Of a stretch of DNA of 64,000 nucleotides, positions 62,186-64,000 are shown one piece after another (position 1 is the stretch's first letter; each line of letters begins with the position of its first letter). The translations under genes were made by a program, and so were the position numbers. Location: contig UBXV01000001.1 of assembly GCA_900469625.1 (NCBI GenBank), forward strand, positions 96,746-160,745, read 5' to 3'. A model generated the notes under the pieces. It did not search any database and had not been told where the DNA came from. It was given only the letters and a program-made list of their open reading frames with translations. This DNA is from Hyphomicrobiales bacterium (GTDB lineage: Bacteria; Pseudomonadota; Alphaproteobacteria; Rhizobiales; Rhizobiaceae).

Positions 62186-64000
62186 TCAAAACGCTTTTGC
62201 CGCTTTAACTCTGCCACCAACGGACTTGCGTCCGTCGCCCTCGAGGTTGAGCAAGAGGCTTGCATCGAGCATCCAGAAACTGGCGCTCTCAAGCGAGACC
62301 CCGGCGCTGATCGAGGCGTAAGCGCCAGTACCGTCAAGTCCAGCATAGCCGGCTGTCACGCCCACCTTCGGCGTCAGGACCGATCCGTCTTCCACCGTGA
62401 AAGAGCGCGCGATCTCGGCTCCGAGGCTGACGCGGAACTGCTCGGCGTTAAAACCCTCAATGCTGATCTTGTCACCGGTGCCATTACGCACCGTGTAGTC
62501 CTTCACCCGTTCGTTGAAGTAGACAGCCCTCAGCTTCGGTGTGAGGACTGTCGCCTCATCGATCTGCCAGTAGCCCTTCACCGCAGTATCAACCATCCAG
62601 CGGTTGGTATCGAAACTGCCGTCCCAGAAGGCGGTGTCGATATCGTTGACCGAGCCTCCGTAGAGCAAGCTGGTATCCCAGAACACGCCCTTGCCCAATT
62701 CGAACGAGGAATAGGGGCCGGTGAGCCAACCATTGCCGGTCAACTCCGCATCGGCATCGCTCGGATCGCGCATCCGGTCGTAGTGGAAGGAAAAGCCCAC
62801 CAATGCACGTTCCGTCACCAGATAGTCCGCGCCGAGGTTGAGCATCGCAAAGCTGCCCCACTTGCCGTCGTTCTGTTCCCGTTTGTGCATGATGAAGGCG
62901 CCATCGACCCATACGTTGAAAGGCGAAAGAGCCGCGCTCTCGATACCGTCGGCGGCATTTCGGGACGCATCCATCTGGGCAAGGCTGGTGGAGAAGTTGG
63001 CTGTCATGCCGTCTTCCGACGGTGTCATGCGTGCGGTGACGGCATCCGTCGCCTGCTGCAGCTGTCGCCGCTCGAGCAGACCTGGAACATAAATGCTCGA
63101 GGAAATCAGACCTTGGCGCGTGGTGACAAAGCCATCTACCAGCGTGTCGATATCACCAGCCACCTCCTCTGGGGCAAAGGATAGATTGTAGGTGACGGTG
63201 CCCGTGTTGGAAGTGCCAAGGACGCTGACAAGGCGGAAGCCAACCCTCGCCGAGCCCTTGAATCCCGGATTCGGAGTGAACTGCAGATACCAGCCGACCG
63301 GCGTGCCGACCGGGCCGGATTGAGCGAGTTGTCCTCGAATGATTGACGCCGTGCCGGCATTGGCCGGTTCCACGAATGTCACATCCGCTGCATCGAACGG
63401 TCCACCGGTGGCGCCGCGGTTGAGATAGACGTCGCTTGGCGTGGCGCCTTCCGAAACATTGACCACCTTGTCGGAAACAGTGACTTCGCGCGGCTTGACC
63501 GTCATGCTGTAGGTTGCAGTACCAGTTGCGCCATTGTTGTCCCCGACCGCGACTGTGAAAGTGTAGCTGCCCTCACTTGCCGCATCGAGCGGACCGGTCA
63601 ACTCCCCAGTCGAGACGTTGAGAACCATTCCCTTCGGCAATGCGCCTGACGCGATACCGTAAAGGAGCGGTGCCGCACCTCCAGTAGCCGCGATCTGCTG
63701 CCGGTAGTCCTCGCCTGCCATCGCTGGAGCGAGATCCCCCGCCGCCGGCGTGAATGTAAAGGCGACGACCGGCGCCGTTACGGCGAGCGCGTATACCACG
63801 GAACCTTTTGCGCCATGGGCGTCTGTGGCCATGATGGTGAAGCCGACAGTGCCTGCCGTCCTCGGCGCGCCTGAGAGGGTGCCCGTAGCGCCGTCGAGTG
63901 CCAGCCCTGCCGGAAGTGTACCGTTCGACAGCGCGTAGACATAAGGCGCAGCGCCGCCTGACGCCGTCACGGTCTGGCTATAGGCCGTTCCGGTGATGCC
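62186..64000 (-). CDS. Autotransporter with Ig-like repeats, C-terminal part (runs off the window)
   Basis: The visible 604 residues are open to the window edge, so the N-terminus lies beyond it. The first part holds at least two putative-Ig (He_PIG-type) repeats of the form GGAAPYVYALSNGTLPAGLA, LDGATGTLSGAPRTAGT and GGAAPLLYGIASGALPKGM. A linker leads to a C-terminal autotransporter beta-barrel of about 270 residues ending in KAAKAF, the terminal Phe recognised by the BAM machinery. Such proteins display repeat-rich passengers on the outer membrane, often as adhesins. Confidence 0.88.
   Translation of the reverse strand, partial: GITGTAYSQTVTASGGAAPYVYALSNGTLPAGLALDGATGTLSGAPRTAGTVGFTIMATDAHGAKGSVVYALAVTAPVVAFTFTPAAGDLAPAMAGEDYRQQIAATGGAAPLLYGIASGALPKGMVLNVSTGELTGPLDAASEGSYTFTVAVGDNNGATGTATYSMTVKPREVTVSDKVVNVSEGATPSDVYLNRGATGGPFDAADVTFVEPANAGTASIIRGQLAQSGPVGTPVGWYLQFTPNPGFKGSARVGFRLVSVLGTSNTGTVTYNLSFAPEEVAGDIDTLVDGFVTTRQGLISSSIYVPGLLERRQLQQATDAVTARMTPSEDGMTANFSTSLAQMDASRNAADGIESAALSPFNVWVDGAFIMHKREQNDGKWGSFAMLNLGADYLVTERALVGFSFHYDRMRDPSDADAELTGNGWLTGPYSSFELGKGVFWDTSLLYGGSVNDIDTAFWDGSFDTNRWMVDTAVKGYWQIDEATVLTPKLRAVYFNERVKDYTVRNGTGDKISIEGFNAEQFRVSLGAEIARSFTVEDGSVLTPKVGVTAGYAGLDGTGAYASISAGVSLESASFWMLDASLLLNLEGDGRKSVGGRVKAAKAF

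Overview
The window is high-GC DNA with dense operons, overlapping ATGA start/stop junctions, many ABC uptake systems and a complete ehu/eut ectoine catabolic cluster. This gene content points to a soil or plant-associated alphaproteobacterium of the Rhizobiales (Rhizobium/Ensifer-like). The amount of catabolic accessory DNA would suit a megaplasmid or chromid, but no replication genes are present to prove it. No rRNA, tRNA or CRISPR array was seen.

Layout. 1-2.5 kb (minus): a DMT exporter, a dipeptide-type solute-binding protein and the first codons of a permease at the window edge. 2.76-6.0 kb (plus): an intracellular sialidase-like protein, a PdxA-type dehydrogenase and an iron-type alcohol dehydrogenase. 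These end at a strong bidirectional terminator facing a GntR regulator and a DUF1537 acid-sugar kinase (6.2-7.9 kb, minus). The kinase and PdxA-type enzyme together suggest breakdown of a four-carbon acid sugar to a triose phosphate. 7.9-12.3 kb is an eroded zone: an OB-fold remnant, a PRC-barrel protein, a frameshifted IS30-family element, a flavin monooxygenase remnant and a NIPSNAP protein. 12.35-18.3 kb (plus): a BMP-family nucleoside/nucleobase ABC transporter with a cytosine-deaminase-like amidohydrolase. 18.4-21.2 kb: an ArsR/AHSA1 pair whose operator overlaps the start codon, and a membrane diguanylate cyclase.

21.3-33.4 kb is a divergent sugar catabolic locus. On the minus strand are a ribose-type ABC transporter, a mutarotase, an SMP-30 lactonase, two SDR dehydrogenases, a UxuA-like dehydratase, an FAH hydrolase and a GntR regulator. 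On the plus strand are UxuA and an RraA-family protein. Three TTGGWCCAA-type sites lie between the halves. The enzymes fit a non-phosphorylating sugar oxidation route. 33.6-35.4 kb is a class III cyclase fused to TolB-like and TPR regions.

35.6-49.9 kb is the ectoine/hydroxyectoine locus: a Zn-type dehydrogenase, aminotransferase, semialdehyde dehydrogenase and AsnC (minus), and EnuR, EhuABCD and EutABCDE (plus). Candidate operators were read between the regulators and in front of ehuA. 50-52 kb holds a second, membrane-bound class III cyclase. 52.3-58.2 kb (minus, with a divergent LysR gene) is a polyamine-type ABC transporter with an amidinotransferase/deiminase-fold enzyme. 58.2-58.9 kb holds a PIN-toxin remnant and a small unknown protein. 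59.1-62 kb is a divergent histidine kinase/response regulator pair. The window ends inside an Ig-repeat autotransporter (62.2-64 kb).
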